Shown here one piece after another: positions 1-6,880 of a stretch of 18,362 nt of DNA. Position numbers and translations under genes: made by a program. The stretch is from contig RFIK01000188.1 of assembly GCA_003695605.1 (NCBI GenBank), positions 1 through 18,362 of the forward strand, given 5' to 3'. How positions within the stretch are numbered: position 1 is the stretch's first letter; every line of letters begins with the position of its first letter. The DNA is from Chlorobiota bacterium. GTDB taxonomy: Bacteria > Bacteroidota > Ignavibacteria > Kapaibacteriales > NICIL-2. The notes beneath the pieces are model-generated. The model was given only the letters and a program-made list of their open reading frames with translations. It was not told the DNA's origin and ran no database searches.

Positions 1-804
1 AGAAATTCGACAGGCCACATGCTCTCAATGAGCATGTTACGCATGAAGTTTGCAGGTGTACCCATTGTGGGCTGGTAGCGTGGGAATGCACCTTTCGTAT
101 GCCCGGAGATAACAGAAACTGGTGCAGTTGCGACGATTTTTGTTCCTGTTAGATCAGTTGTCTCAAAGTCTTGGTCAAACCCTGGTTTGATTTTTGCCTT
201 CAGAAGGAGCGTTTGTCCGCGTTGCAAAGTGTACACCTTCGTCTGGCCACCCCGTGTGCCATCGTCGAGGTCCACTTTCGGTGTAACAGCAACCTTGGTG
301 TTGTCTGTTGTAGCAGTGATCAGGATTTGACCGACACGCTCACGGTCTGTACGGTCTTGGTAGAGATTGAGCGTGTAGTAGATTCGCCCGAGTTGCTCTT
401 TCGGAATAATTTTGAATGCTTCGCCTGACCACCGGTAGCTCATGTATACTGTCGCCGTAATTGGCTGCTCCGATTGAATGTAAATCCCGTTGTCACTGAT
501 CCCGGAGATCTTATTCATCAGCGCCTCGGGAACGGAAACAATCAGGGTTTTGCGTGGTGCAAGGTTGAATTGCCCCAAGAAATCACCGGACCGGGGTAGT
601 GAAATGCGGACTTTCGTTGGAACTCGTGAGGACAACCAGAGCTGGATAGGCATTCCGCGAGCAGCTTCAACCGTAGCAAAATCACAGTGCGGAATTCCAA
701 AGTAATTACTCGCGGCCTTCGAGAATTTCTCGCTGCTGTGCAAGAAGTAGTGTGCTCATTGCAGCGCTCAGCGTTGCAGCAAGAAGAAGATGACGCACCT
801 TCAT
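1..804 (-). CDS. IgGFc-binding-domain-like secreted surface protein, partial and frameshifted
   Basis: The ATG at 804-802 follows a strong Shine-Dalgarno and opens a classic signal peptide (MKVRHLLLAATLSAAMSTLL, then LAQQ). That frame stops after 32 codons at TAA 708-706. Coding continues in another frame from about 707 to the window edge without a stop, about 235 residues. Dropping one A at the junction gives a continuous E-G-R-E-Y-Y-F-G-I-P-H, the usual start of the mature domain in this family. The rest is beta-rich, with W-L-S-S-R, V-R-I-S-L-P, a serine/valine-rich turn, G-I-Y-I-Q-S-E-Q-P-I-T and later V-S-V-I-S-G-H-T. These are hallmarks of the IgGFc-binding N-terminal domain (PF17517) found in large secreted Bacteroidota/Chlorobi proteins. 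The role is probably extracellular adhesion or surface structure, which is inferred. The C-terminus lies beyond position 1. The frameshift may be real or a consensus error. Family call about 0.75 sure. Confidence 0.72.
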
Positions 805-806
805 AG

Positions 807-813
807 CTCCTCC
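807..813 (-). promoter_or_regulatory. Shine-Dalgarno (GGAGGAG) of the surface protein gene
   Basis: On the minus strand GGAGGAG ends two bases before the ATG at 804 (the GGAGG core is four bases away). It is the strongest ribosome-binding site in the window; most other starts have none or a weak one. It fixes 804 as the start and shows that the short signal-peptide reading frame is meant to be translated. Confidence 0.7.
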
Positions 814-827
814 AGGCTTGTGATAGT

Positions 828-835
828 TAAACATA
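828..835 (-). promoter_or_regulatory. Candidate -7 box (TATGTTTA) for the surface protein gene
   Basis: On the minus strand TATGTTTA matches seven of eight positions of the Bacteroidota -7 consensus TAnnTTTG and sits about 24 bases before the ATG at 804. No clear -33 TTG box was seen, so this is a weak prediction. The divergent 119-base gap (805-923) must hold promoters for both this gene and the HDOD gene. Confidence 0.2.
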
Positions 836-923
836 CTTGTGATTAAGTTACTGCAGTTGGATGCCGATATTTTTTACGCACCAAAATACACCCGAAAAAT
901 GTAATTACCAAATTTTTTTTGCG

Positions 924-1793
924 ATGAATTTTCTCGATTCATTACAGCAGACAAACGAGATAGCATCACTCCCTACAGTTGCAGCAAAACTCCTGCAGAT
1001 GCTCGAGCAGGATGATAGTGACGTCCGCCGTCTTGCGCACTACGTTGAGCAGGATGTCGCAATTTCTACGAAGGTAGTCCGAGTTGCAAACTCCCCGATG
1101 TTTGGTCTTCGGATACCAGTTGCCTCGATTTCGCAGGCGATCATGACGATCGGGCTTACGAGAGTGACAAACATTGTGCTCGGCGTGAGCATCTTCTCCA
1201 AGTTTGTGTACTTGCGAACGTTAGCGGGAGCGTTTCTCGAGCAGTTCTGGCGTCATTCAGCAGCCACGGCTACACTCGCACGTGCACTTGCCAGCCGAGC
1301 CAAACTCAATTTCCAGGAAATGGAATTTCTTGCAGGCTTAGTCCATGATATTGGCAAGCTGGCGATGCTCCAGTCTGACCCAGAGCGATTCCGCATTCTC
1401 CTTGAAACCATTGGGAGCGGAACGATGGACGAACTCGAGGCAGAGCAACAGATCTATGGCGCCACTCATGCTGAGGCAGGTGAACTTATCGCGAACGTAT
1501 GGCGCTTACCGTCCTATGTTCAAGGAGCAATTCGTCTGCACCACGAAGGATCGTGTTCAGTCGAGGATGTTGCGCCACTTGTGGCAGTGGTGCGTATTGC
1601 TGATTATTACGCTGAAGAATTCGGCTATGGCATTGGGGAACGACATCATACACCAATCGAATCACATTCCTACTGGCACCTGCTTGCACAGCGTGCACCG
1701 GAGACATTCGCTGATCCTGCAGCACTCTGTGATTATCTCGAAGGGGAGTTGGGAACAGCAAGCGCACTCATCACCGCACTGACGAGTGAGTAA
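924..1793 (+). CDS. HDOD domain protein (stand-alone signalling protein)
   Basis: HDOD proteins are HD-GYP relatives, often part of two-component or c-di-GMP circuits, that mostly lack proven catalysis. From the ATG at 924 the product is 289 aa. The domain starts at once (F-L-D-S-L-Q, then S-L-P-T-V-A-A-K-L-L) and covers roughly residues 10-205. It includes V-A-N-S-P-M-F-G, the family S-I-S-Q-A-I-x-x-I-G-L block (about 68-78), F-W-R-H-S (108-112), and H-D-I-G-K-L at 141-146. Further histidines at 182 and 206-207 and an aspartate at 227 resemble metal-ligand positions of active HD domains, so residual hydrolase activity is possible. An ATG at 861 would add 21 residues, but that stretch is AT-rich and outside the domain, so I prefer 924. 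Neither start has a clear ribosome-binding site. There is no receiver or other domain. The gene is divergent from the surface protein and 71 bases before lgt. Partners cannot be read from the sequence. Confidence 0.85.
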   Translation: MNFLDSLQQTNEIASLPTVAAKLLQMLEQDDSDVRRLAHYVEQDVAISTKVVRVANSPMFGLRIPVASISQAIMTIGLTRVTNIVLGVSIFSKFVYLRTLAGAFLEQFWRHSAATATLARALASRAKLNFQEMEFLAGLVHDIGKLAMLQSDPERFRILLETIGSGTMDELEAEQQIYGATHAEAGELIANVWRLPSYVQGAIRLHHEGSCSVEDVAPLVAVVRIADYYAEEFGYGIGERHHTPIESHSYWHLLAQRAPETFADPAALCDYLEGELGTASALITALTSE

Positions 1794-1864
1794 CGCGGCA
1801 GTAGTGCGTCGGTGCATGAGTACATCGTAGTTTCGCTCACCAAATTCCATCTACGTGCATTTCT

Positions 1865-2698
1865 ATGCGCCCCATCCTCTTTCACATCGGTCCGGTGGCG
1901 ATCTATAGCTTCGGCCTGATGATGGCGCTGGCATTTCTGACAGCTAATTGGTTATTTGCGCGACAAGCCCGGCGCCAGGGTTGGAGTGAACGCTTTGTGT
2001 CCAACGTCACACTGCTCGCCCTTGTTGGCGGAATTGCCGGTGCCAAACTCTTTCATTTACTGGAGTATCCTGATGTGTTCCTCCGCGATCCACTCGCTGC
2101 AATCTTCAGTGGGGAAGGTCTGACATTTCATGGGGGACTCATCGTCGCAGCAAGTGCAATTGCTCTCTATGCCTATCGGCAGAGAGTTCCATTTTTCGCG
2201 CTCGCCGACAGCCTCGCTCCCGCACTGATGATTGCTTATGGTATCGGACGTATCGGATGCCAGTTAGCAGGAGATGGTGATTATGGTATACCAAGCAAAC
2301 TCCCGTGGGCAATGAGTTACCCCAACGGTACTGTACCTACGCTTGCGCACATCAACATCGAGCTGCGGAACAAGTACGTTGAAATGTATCCGGGAGAGCC
2401 TGTGCCCTACGACATCAAAGTACACCCCACACCGGTGTATGAGACTCTTGCCTCGCTACTCATCTTTGCAGTGCTTCATCGCCTCCAACGGCGGGGTGGA
2501 TATCCCCAGGGATGGCTCTTCGGGTTATATCTTGTTTTCGCCGGACTTGAGCGCTTCCTTGTGGAATTTATCCGGCTCAATCCGCTCTACTGGGGACTCT
2601 CACAGGCGCAGTGGGTTTCGCTGGCAATGATCGTCGCCGGTGGTATCATCCTGTGGTATCGAAGAGCACGCCCTGCAGTTGCATCGAGCGTTCGATAA
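1865..2698 (+). CDS. lgt: Prolipoprotein diacylglyceryl transferase
   Basis: Lgt moves diacylglycerol from phosphatidylglycerol to the lipobox cysteine of prolipoproteins in the inner membrane, the first step of lipoprotein maturation. The product is 277 aa, normal for the family, with about seven hydrophobic segments. Diagnostic features are L-T-F-H-G-G-L (His89, equivalent of the essential His in the H-G-G motif), the signature G-I-G-R-I-G-C-Q-L-A-G-D-G-D-Y-G (126-141) with its essential Arg129, H-P-T-P-V-Y-E (187-193) and L-E-R-F-L-V-E-F-I-R (228-237). C-Q-L-A-G-D-G-D replaces the proteobacterial N-F-I-N-G-E, a form common in Bacteroidota/Chlorobi. The ATG start follows a 71-base gap with no evident Shine-Dalgarno. 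The last 53 bases overlap the convergent waaA gene. Confidence 0.95.
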   Translation: MRPILFHIGPVAIYSFGLMMALAFLTANWLFARQARRQGWSERFVSNVTLLALVGGIAGAKLFHLLEYPDVFLRDPLAAIFSGEGLTFHGGLIVAASAIALYAYRQRVPFFALADSLAPALMIAYGIGRIGCQLAGDGDYGIPSKLPWAMSYPNGTVPTLAHINIELRNKYVEMYPGEPVPYDIKVHPTPVYETLASLLIFAVLHRLQRRGGYPQGWLFGLYLVFAGLERFLVEFIRLNPLYWGLSQAQWVSLAMIVAGGIILWYRRARPAVASSVR

Positions 2699-3920
2699 GC
2701 TCGAGCATGCGAGAACTCACACCCTCGCTTGCAAGAAGATGCTCACTGTAGCAGCGTGCGCATTCTCTCAGCTCCGCATGTGTTTGCAGCTGCTCCATCC
2801 ACCTCGATACATCATCGGCGGAATGGACAATGCGCAATGCTCCATATGCCAATAACTCTTGTGCATCGTCGCTCCGTTCAATCCGCGGACCACACGCGAT
2901 TGGAATCCCTGCAACTGCGGGCTCGAGCAGACTATGGACACCAGCACCGAATCCCCCACCGACGTACGCTGCCAGTGCGTACGTGTACAGTGCTGCGAGC
3001 ATGCCAACACGATCTACCACGACAACAGGGGGCGGTGTAGGGAGTTTGTCTGCTTGGCTTAGCAATACGGCATCGTGAAAAAGATGCAATACCTGGTTAC
3101 ACTGTTTGGGAGTTGGTTCGTGCGGAACGATCACAAGTTGCACTGTTCCGCGCACGCGTTGGTCTACCCTAGTCCATGCTTCCGCCCAAAGTTGGAGATC
3201 TGGCATCCATGTGCTGCCGAGGATAATCCGAAATTTGCTCGGCTCAAGAAAGGGTGGGAATGTATCCTTTTCACGGCGACGTCGTTCAAGAAGCTGATCA
3301 ATGCGTGAATCGGGCATGGTGACTATTGGTGAGGTCAGACCGAGCGACTCCAGCCAGACCCTGTGCCGCTCAGCTCGCGCGATGATGAGTGCAGCGGTAC
3401 TGTAGAGGCACCGAAAAAAGCTCCGTGCTACGAGCATGCGCCGAGATGTGGGCGCGGTAGCATTGACGATGACAGCGGGAATGTTGCGACTTGCCAGGAC
3501 GTGGGCGAAATTCCACCAAACGTCGTAGCGTGAGAAGATCACAAGACGCGGTGCGATCGCTTCCACGATCTTTCGCATAGTCGGCAGCACGTCGTAGGGA
3601 AGCACCATCATCGTGTCCACTTCGATATCATGATGCTCGCGCCATGCTGATGGTGAAAAGACCGTCAGCACGATCTGCAATGTTGGCCACCGCAGACGAG
3701 CCAGTCGAATGAGCGGTTTGATTTGCTCAAGTTCTCCCATCGAGGCAGCGTGGAACCAAACCGCGCCGTTGGATGCGCGGTTTTCCAGGTGGAAGCGCTG
3801 CTGGTGGAGAAGTGCTCGCCGGCGCCGGAGTTTGGGAGACACAAGTTCCCCGAGCCGGGCACCAAGGAGCATTCCTGGCACGACGATGGTGTTGTAGAGG
3901 ATGTGCCAAATCCAACACAT
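2646..3920 (-). CDS. waaA: 3-deoxy-D-manno-octulosonic acid (Kdo) transferase
   Basis: WaaA (KdtA) adds Kdo from CMP-Kdo to lipid IVA on the cytoplasmic face of the inner membrane, so the cell probably makes lipopolysaccharide. The product is 424 aa, the usual length. An N-terminal hydrophobic segment (about 6-20) is the membrane anchor. The Glycos_transf_N domain follows, with W-F-H-A-A-S-M-G-E (55-63), where Glu63 matches the catalytic base of the S-x-G-E motif, then T-V-F-S-P-S-A. R-Y-D-V-W-W-N (131-137) fills the place of E-x-E-L-W-P-N in enterobacteria and Y-E-F-W in Bacteroidota; the Asp here is unusual. The C-terminal half has I-L-G-S-T-W, V-P-H-E-P-T and G-G-G-F-G-A-G-V-H-S-L-L-E-P-A (321-335), the CMP-Kdo site. 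The start ATG shares one base with the stop of the upstream hydratase (TGATG), implying coupled translation. The 3' end overlaps lgt by 53 bases. Confidence 0.95.
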   Translation of the reverse strand: MCWIWHILYNTIVVPGMLLGARLGELVSPKLRRRRALLHQQRFHLENRASNGAVWFHAASMGELEQIKPLIRLARLRWPTLQIVLTVFSPSAWREHHDIEVDTMMVLPYDVLPTMRKIVEAIAPRLVIFSRYDVWWNFAHVLASRNIPAVIVNATAPTSRRMLVARSFFRCLYSTAALIIARAERHRVWLESLGLTSPIVTMPDSRIDQLLERRRREKDTFPPFLEPSKFRIILGSTWMPDLQLWAEAWTRVDQRVRGTVQLVIVPHEPTPKQCNQVLHLFHDAVLLSQADKLPTPPPVVVVDRVGMLAALYTYALAAYVGGGFGAGVHSLLEPAVAGIPIACGPRIERSDDAQELLAYGALRIVHSADDVSRWMEQLQTHAELRECARCYSEHLLASEGVSSRMLELIERSMQLQGVLFDTTG

Positions 3921-4687
3921 CAGTGCCCTGTGAACGACGGCGTCCGCTTTTCAAGGAATGCGCTGGTCCCCTCGCGGAAATCATCGGTACCACAGAGCAA
4001 GCCAAATTGCTCTGCTTCGACATCGTAGCGGGCGCTTGCAACGCCGTAGGTCGTGCGCAGAATAGCCTCGATTGCTCGCGGAGGCAGTGTTTCGAGCGTC
4101 GCACAGAATGCGAGCGTTTCATCGAGGAGTTTCTCTGGCTCGAACACTCTATTGACAAGACCGAGCTCATAGGCCCGCTGCGCAGAGAGGTGCTCGCCTG
4201 TGAGCATAAACTCTACTGCACGCGCCATACCGATCAATCGAGCAAGGCGTTGAGTACCACCGTACCCTGGGATGATACCGAGTTTTACTTCCGGCTGACC
4301 GAAAACAGCCGTAGTCGCAGCAAAGCGGAGATGACATGCCATCGCCAGCTCGCAGCCACCGCCGAGGGCATATCCTCCGACTGCAGCAATCACAGGGATT
4401 GGAAGTGACTCGATCCGTGCGAAGACACGTTGACCGCGGCGGGAAAATTCAGTACCAGTTTCTTGCGTGCATCCAGCAAGTTCAGCGATGTCTGCCCCTG
4501 CTGCAAATGCTTTTCCCTTTCCCGTGATGATTACCGCACGGTAACGGGCTGGAAGCACTGGATCCGAAAAAAGCTGCTCGAGTTCATCGAGCATTGCGCG
4601 ATTGAGCGCGTTGAGTTTGTCCGGGCGATTCAGCTCAACAACAAGCGTCGAGCTGACCTGCCGAACATCGAGCGTCGAGGAGGACAT
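3920..4687 (-). CDS. Enoyl-CoA hydratase/isomerase (crotonase family)
   Basis: A crotonase-fold enzyme, most likely hydrating trans-2-enoyl-CoA in beta-oxidation. From the ATG at 4687 it has 255 aa, the standard length. An in-frame ATG at 4786 would add 33 unconserved residues and run into the divergent promoter region. Key features are L-N-R-P-D-K-L-N-A-L-N (19-29), the oxyanion-hole and CoA loop A-F-A-A-G-A-D-I (60-67), A-L-G-G-G-C-E-L-A-M (107-116) and F-G-Q-P-E-V-K-L-G-I-I-P-G-Y-G-G-T-Q-R-L (129-148). Glu113 and Glu133 correspond to the two catalytic glutamates of rat mitochondrial hydratase (144 and 164), so true hydratase activity is expected. The C-terminus has F-L-E-K-R-T-P-x-F-T-G. 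It is translationally coupled to waaA although the functions are unrelated. Substrate chain length cannot be read. Confidence 0.92.
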   Translation of the reverse strand: MSSSTLDVRQVSSTLVVELNRPDKLNALNRAMLDELEQLFSDPVLPARYRAVIITGKGKAFAAGADIAELAGCTQETGTEFSRRGQRVFARIESLPIPVIAAVGGYALGGGCELAMACHLRFAATTAVFGQPEVKLGIIPGYGGTQRLARLIGMARAVEFMLTGEHLSAQRAYELGLVNRVFEPEKLLDETLAFCATLETLPPRAIEAILRTTYGVASARYDVEAEQFGLLCGTDDFREGTSAFLEKRTPSFTGH

Positions 4688-4728
4688 AGTGCTGAGAAAA
4701 TCCGCAGTTCTACCGATTGATTGCGTGG

Positions 4729-4736
4729 CAAAGATA
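4729..4736 (-). promoter_or_regulatory. Candidate Bacteroidota-type -7 box (TATCTTTG) for hydratase-waaA
   Basis: The minus strand reads TATCTTTG, an exact match to TAnnTTTG, 41 bases before the hydratase ATG at 4687. It lies in the 88-base divergent gap 4688-4775. The identical octamer precedes the other hydratase gene at 12900. No convincing -33 TTG box was found, and such octamers occur by chance several times in 18 kb. Confidence 0.35.
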
Positions 4737-4775
4737 CTCGAATTTTGGGGAAGGAATATCAGCCGATCCTCCGTC

Positions 4776-5243
4776 ATGAGTTCCAAACCACTCGTCAGCG
4801 AACTGCACCGCCTCCAGCGGCATCGCTGGGCGCGCTATGTTGCGGTGGAATCAGTGCTGGGCATCCTTGTGGGGTATTACGCACTACCACAGCTCCACTG
4901 GTTCGCGTGGATTGTTGCGCTCCTGTCGTGCTCAGTCGGGATGCAGCTAGCAATTCTTCGACAGCAGCGACGGACATGGCAATCTCCACGATTGCGGCTT
5001 CTGCTCGATTCCCTCGAGCGTATCGCTGGCGGACTTGCACTTGTGATGTACTCTGTGCACGGGCTTTGGAGTAATGTGCCACACCACGTCGTTGTTGGTG
5101 TCGGTGTATGGAGTGCATTTTTCCTCATCGCAGGAACAGCAGCAGGGGAATATTGGTGGCAGTTCCGTCGTTTTCGTCGTATGGAGTATTCAGCGCAGCT
5201 TCGCTACCTTTGCAATTGCATGCGGCAGCATCGCATCGCCTGA
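4776..5243 (+). CDS. Small four-helix membrane protein, unknown function
   Basis: I do not recognise this family. From the ATG at 4776 it has 155 aa. An amphipathic basic N-terminus (about 8-20, H-R-L-Q-R-H-R-W-A-R) leads into four likely membrane helices at roughly 21-38, 42-60, 82-98 and 103-125. These are paired as two hairpins joined by a basic loop (R-Q-Q-R-R, then P-R-L-R-L). A basic tail (F-R-R-F-R-R, then C-N-C-M-R-Q-H-R) follows, so both ends and the central loop are predicted cytoplasmic by the positive-inside rule. There is no signal peptide and no catalytic motif. The frame stays open upstream to 4602, but that part lies opposite the hydratase and is probably not coding. The stop TGA (5241-5243) shares a base with an ATG of the next gene (TGATG), so it is probably co-expressed with the NAGPA-domain protein and may assist its export or anchoring, which is inference only. 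Confidence 0.7.
   Translation: MSSKPLVSELHRLQRHRWARYVAVESVLGILVGYYALPQLHWFAWIVALLSCSVGMQLAILRQQRRTWQSPRLRLLLDSLERIAGGLALVMYSVHGLWSNVPHHVVVGVGVWSAFFLIAGTAAGEYWWQFRRFRRMEYSAQLRYLCNCMRQHRIA
5205..5212 (+). promoter_or_regulatory. Candidate -7 box (TACCTTTG) before the NAGPA-domain gene
   Basis: TACCTTTG is an exact TAnnTTTG match inside the 3' end of the membrane protein gene, 30 bases before the ATG at 5243. It could give the glycosidase gene its own promoter and would favour 5243 over 5294 as the start. No -33 box is obvious, and a chance match is quite possible. Confidence 0.2.
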
Positions 5244-6880
5244 TGCGCTGTAGAGCATTCGAAGGTGCATCCATTTCTGTCCTACCTTGTGCAATGCTGA
5301 ATCTCACTCGCTGGCTGGGTGCGGGTAGCGGCGCCGTTGTGCCACTACTCTGCATCCCGTTCATTAGCTGGTCATCTGCGTGGAAGAACGTTGTATATCC
5401 TTTCCCGAACGCTCTGACCAGCCGATCTCTTGGGCTCTCAGTGCCTTCAGATCGCAGTTTCCTTGTTGGCGCACTACCAGTGCCAGCGCACCCTGTGGCA
5501 CTCTCCTCATCGCAGAAGAAGCGACAGAAGCAGACATTTCGACAGCCGCGCGTCAGGAAAATGATCCATGCCAAACGACGAGGACGCTCGGCGAAAAAGC
5601 GCAGCGCGCCGAATGTCTCCGTTCGCCCAGGGCTCATCCGGGGCATGACCATTGTGTATGACACACTCGTTGTTCCAGGGGTAATCTACCGACGGGTGGA
5701 TGTCGTGCTTGCTGATTCGATGCACGCACTCGTTCACGCGGTAACGTGCGTTGTGCGGAACCCGCGCTATGGCATCGAGCTCGTCCAGGCGCACGATCGT
5801 GTTGGCAGACTGGAAACGCTCCCTGCACTTACGCGACGGCTCGATTCGTCGCAGGGGAAGATCGTCCTGGCAGCAATCAATGGAAGCTTCTGGCGTGCAG
5901 GCACTCGTCAGCCACTCGGGATCAGCCTCAGCGATGGCGAGATTGTAGCTGCAACTGGTGCGCCGTGGTATGCTCTCTGGCTTGATCGTCGCTGGCGTCC
6001 ATGGCTCGATACTGGGGGTATTCGGGCAGCTGTTTATCTCTCCGATGGCAGCACCTTCCCGATTGATGCAATCAATGCCACTGCCGATGGCGTGCAGCTG
6101 TTCAACCGGTATGCAGGCGATAGCATTCCTCCGCTTCCTGGACGTATGCCTGTTGAACTCTCGACCGCGCAACGCTTGATCACTGGCGACACGCTCGATC
6201 CTCAGTGGACGAGCGATTCGCTTGCAGCGTTGCTTGGCGCCGTGCAACGTCAATGGCAATTCGAACAACAGAAACCGAAAGTGCTCCTGCGCTACTTGCG
6301 CCAACCGATGGTCAATCAATCAACTCCGTGCCTTGTGCTCCAAACGCTCGATAGTGGCTCCACCGAGGTTCCTCTCCGCGGATGTGTCCTGACTATTCCA
6401 CATGAGCATCCACTTCAGAAGGTGATCGGAAATGGCAAGCTCAAACGCGGCGACACCGTCATACTTCAAGTGCGAACGCTTCGAAACGATTCGATTCCTT
6501 TCCATACCTCGATTGGTGGGACGCCGCTACTGGTCAAGAATGGAATCGTCAAACCACAACTGGTAGACACTTCACGGCGTGGAAGCCCGTTTGTCGAGCA
6601 GCGATTGGCCCGAACAGCGATTGGTACGGATGTAATCCAATCGGTGCTGTATCTAGTCACCGTTGAGCAGTCTCCCGGCCGATCTGTGGGGATGTCCCTT
6701 CGGGAGTTGGCTGAGTTCATGAAAACGTTCGGTGCGAGCGATGCGCTCAATCTCGATGGTGGTGGCTCAGCGACGATGGTTGTTGGGGATCGTTGCGTTG
6801 TACCACCGGGCGGCGTACCGCAATGCCGCGCAGTTGCAAATGCGCTCGTGATATGGCGGCGGAAGCCCCTTTCCCGCTAA
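5243..6880 (+). CDS. Exported NAGPA-domain (phosphodiester glycosidase family) protein
   Basis: The C-terminal two thirds match the NAGPA/DUF2233 domain (PF09992), which includes the phosphodiester glycosidase that uncovers mannose 6-phosphate in animals; bacterial members are exported and thought to act on glycan phosphodiesters. From the ATG at 5243 the product is 545 aa. Domain marks are A-I-N-G-S-F-W (about 211-217), Q-P-L-G-I-S-L-S-D-G-E-I-V, A-R-T-A-I-G-T-D, the S-x-G-M-S-L-x-E-L-A block and A-L-N-L-D-G-G-G-S-A-T-M-V-V (about 501-513), the catalytic-loop signature. A hydrophobic segment with flanking Arg (about 18-45) is a signal peptide or anchor. A strikingly basic linker at about 90-122 is half Lys/Arg. 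The start is uncertain: 5243 overlaps the upstream TGA, while 5294 (528 aa) puts the signal sequence right at the N-terminus. The stop overlaps the convergent NamZ-like gene by four bases. Confidence 0.85.
   Translation: MRCRAFEGASISVLPCAMLNLTRWLGAGSGAVVPLLCIPFISWSSAWKNVVYPFPNALTSRSLGLSVPSDRSFLVGALPVPAHPVALSSSQKKRQKQTFRQPRVRKMIHAKRRGRSAKKRSAPNVSVRPGLIRGMTIVYDTLVVPGVIYRRVDVVLADSMHALVHAVTCVVRNPRYGIELVQAHDRVGRLETLPALTRRLDSSQGKIVLAAINGSFWRAGTRQPLGISLSDGEIVAATGAPWYALWLDRRWRPWLDTGGIRAAVYLSDGSTFPIDAINATADGVQLFNRYAGDSIPPLPGRMPVELSTAQRLITGDTLDPQWTSDSLAALLGAVQRQWQFEQQKPKVLLRYLRQPMVNQSTPCLVLQTLDSGSTEVPLRGCVLTIPHEHPLQKVIGNGKLKRGDTVILQVRTLRNDSIPFHTSIGGTPLLVKNGIVKPQLVDTSRRGSPFVEQRLARTAIGTDVIQSVLYLVTVEQSPGRSVGMSLRELAEFMKTFGASDALNLDGGGSATMVVGDRCVVPPGGVPQCRAVANALVIWRRKPLSR

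Noticed and set aside
171..705. Two plus-strand frames (171-428 and 490-705) at the left edge
   Set aside because: They lie opposite the continuous minus-strand IgGFc-binding-like coding frame, which has clear beta-domain motifs.
701..710. Perfect palindrome AGTAATTACT as an operator
   Set aside because: It lies inside the coding part of the surface protein gene, about 100 bases past its start, and a single 10-base palindrome is expected by chance; kept only as a note on the frameshift site.
3773..4408. 211-codon plus-strand frame across the waaA/hydratase junction
   Set aside because: Both minus-strand genes are unmistakable family members; this frame is their antisense shadow.
5507..6319. 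270-codon minus-strand frame inside the NAGPA-domain gene
   Set aside because: It lies opposite a recognised domain and its translation has no domain-like pattern.
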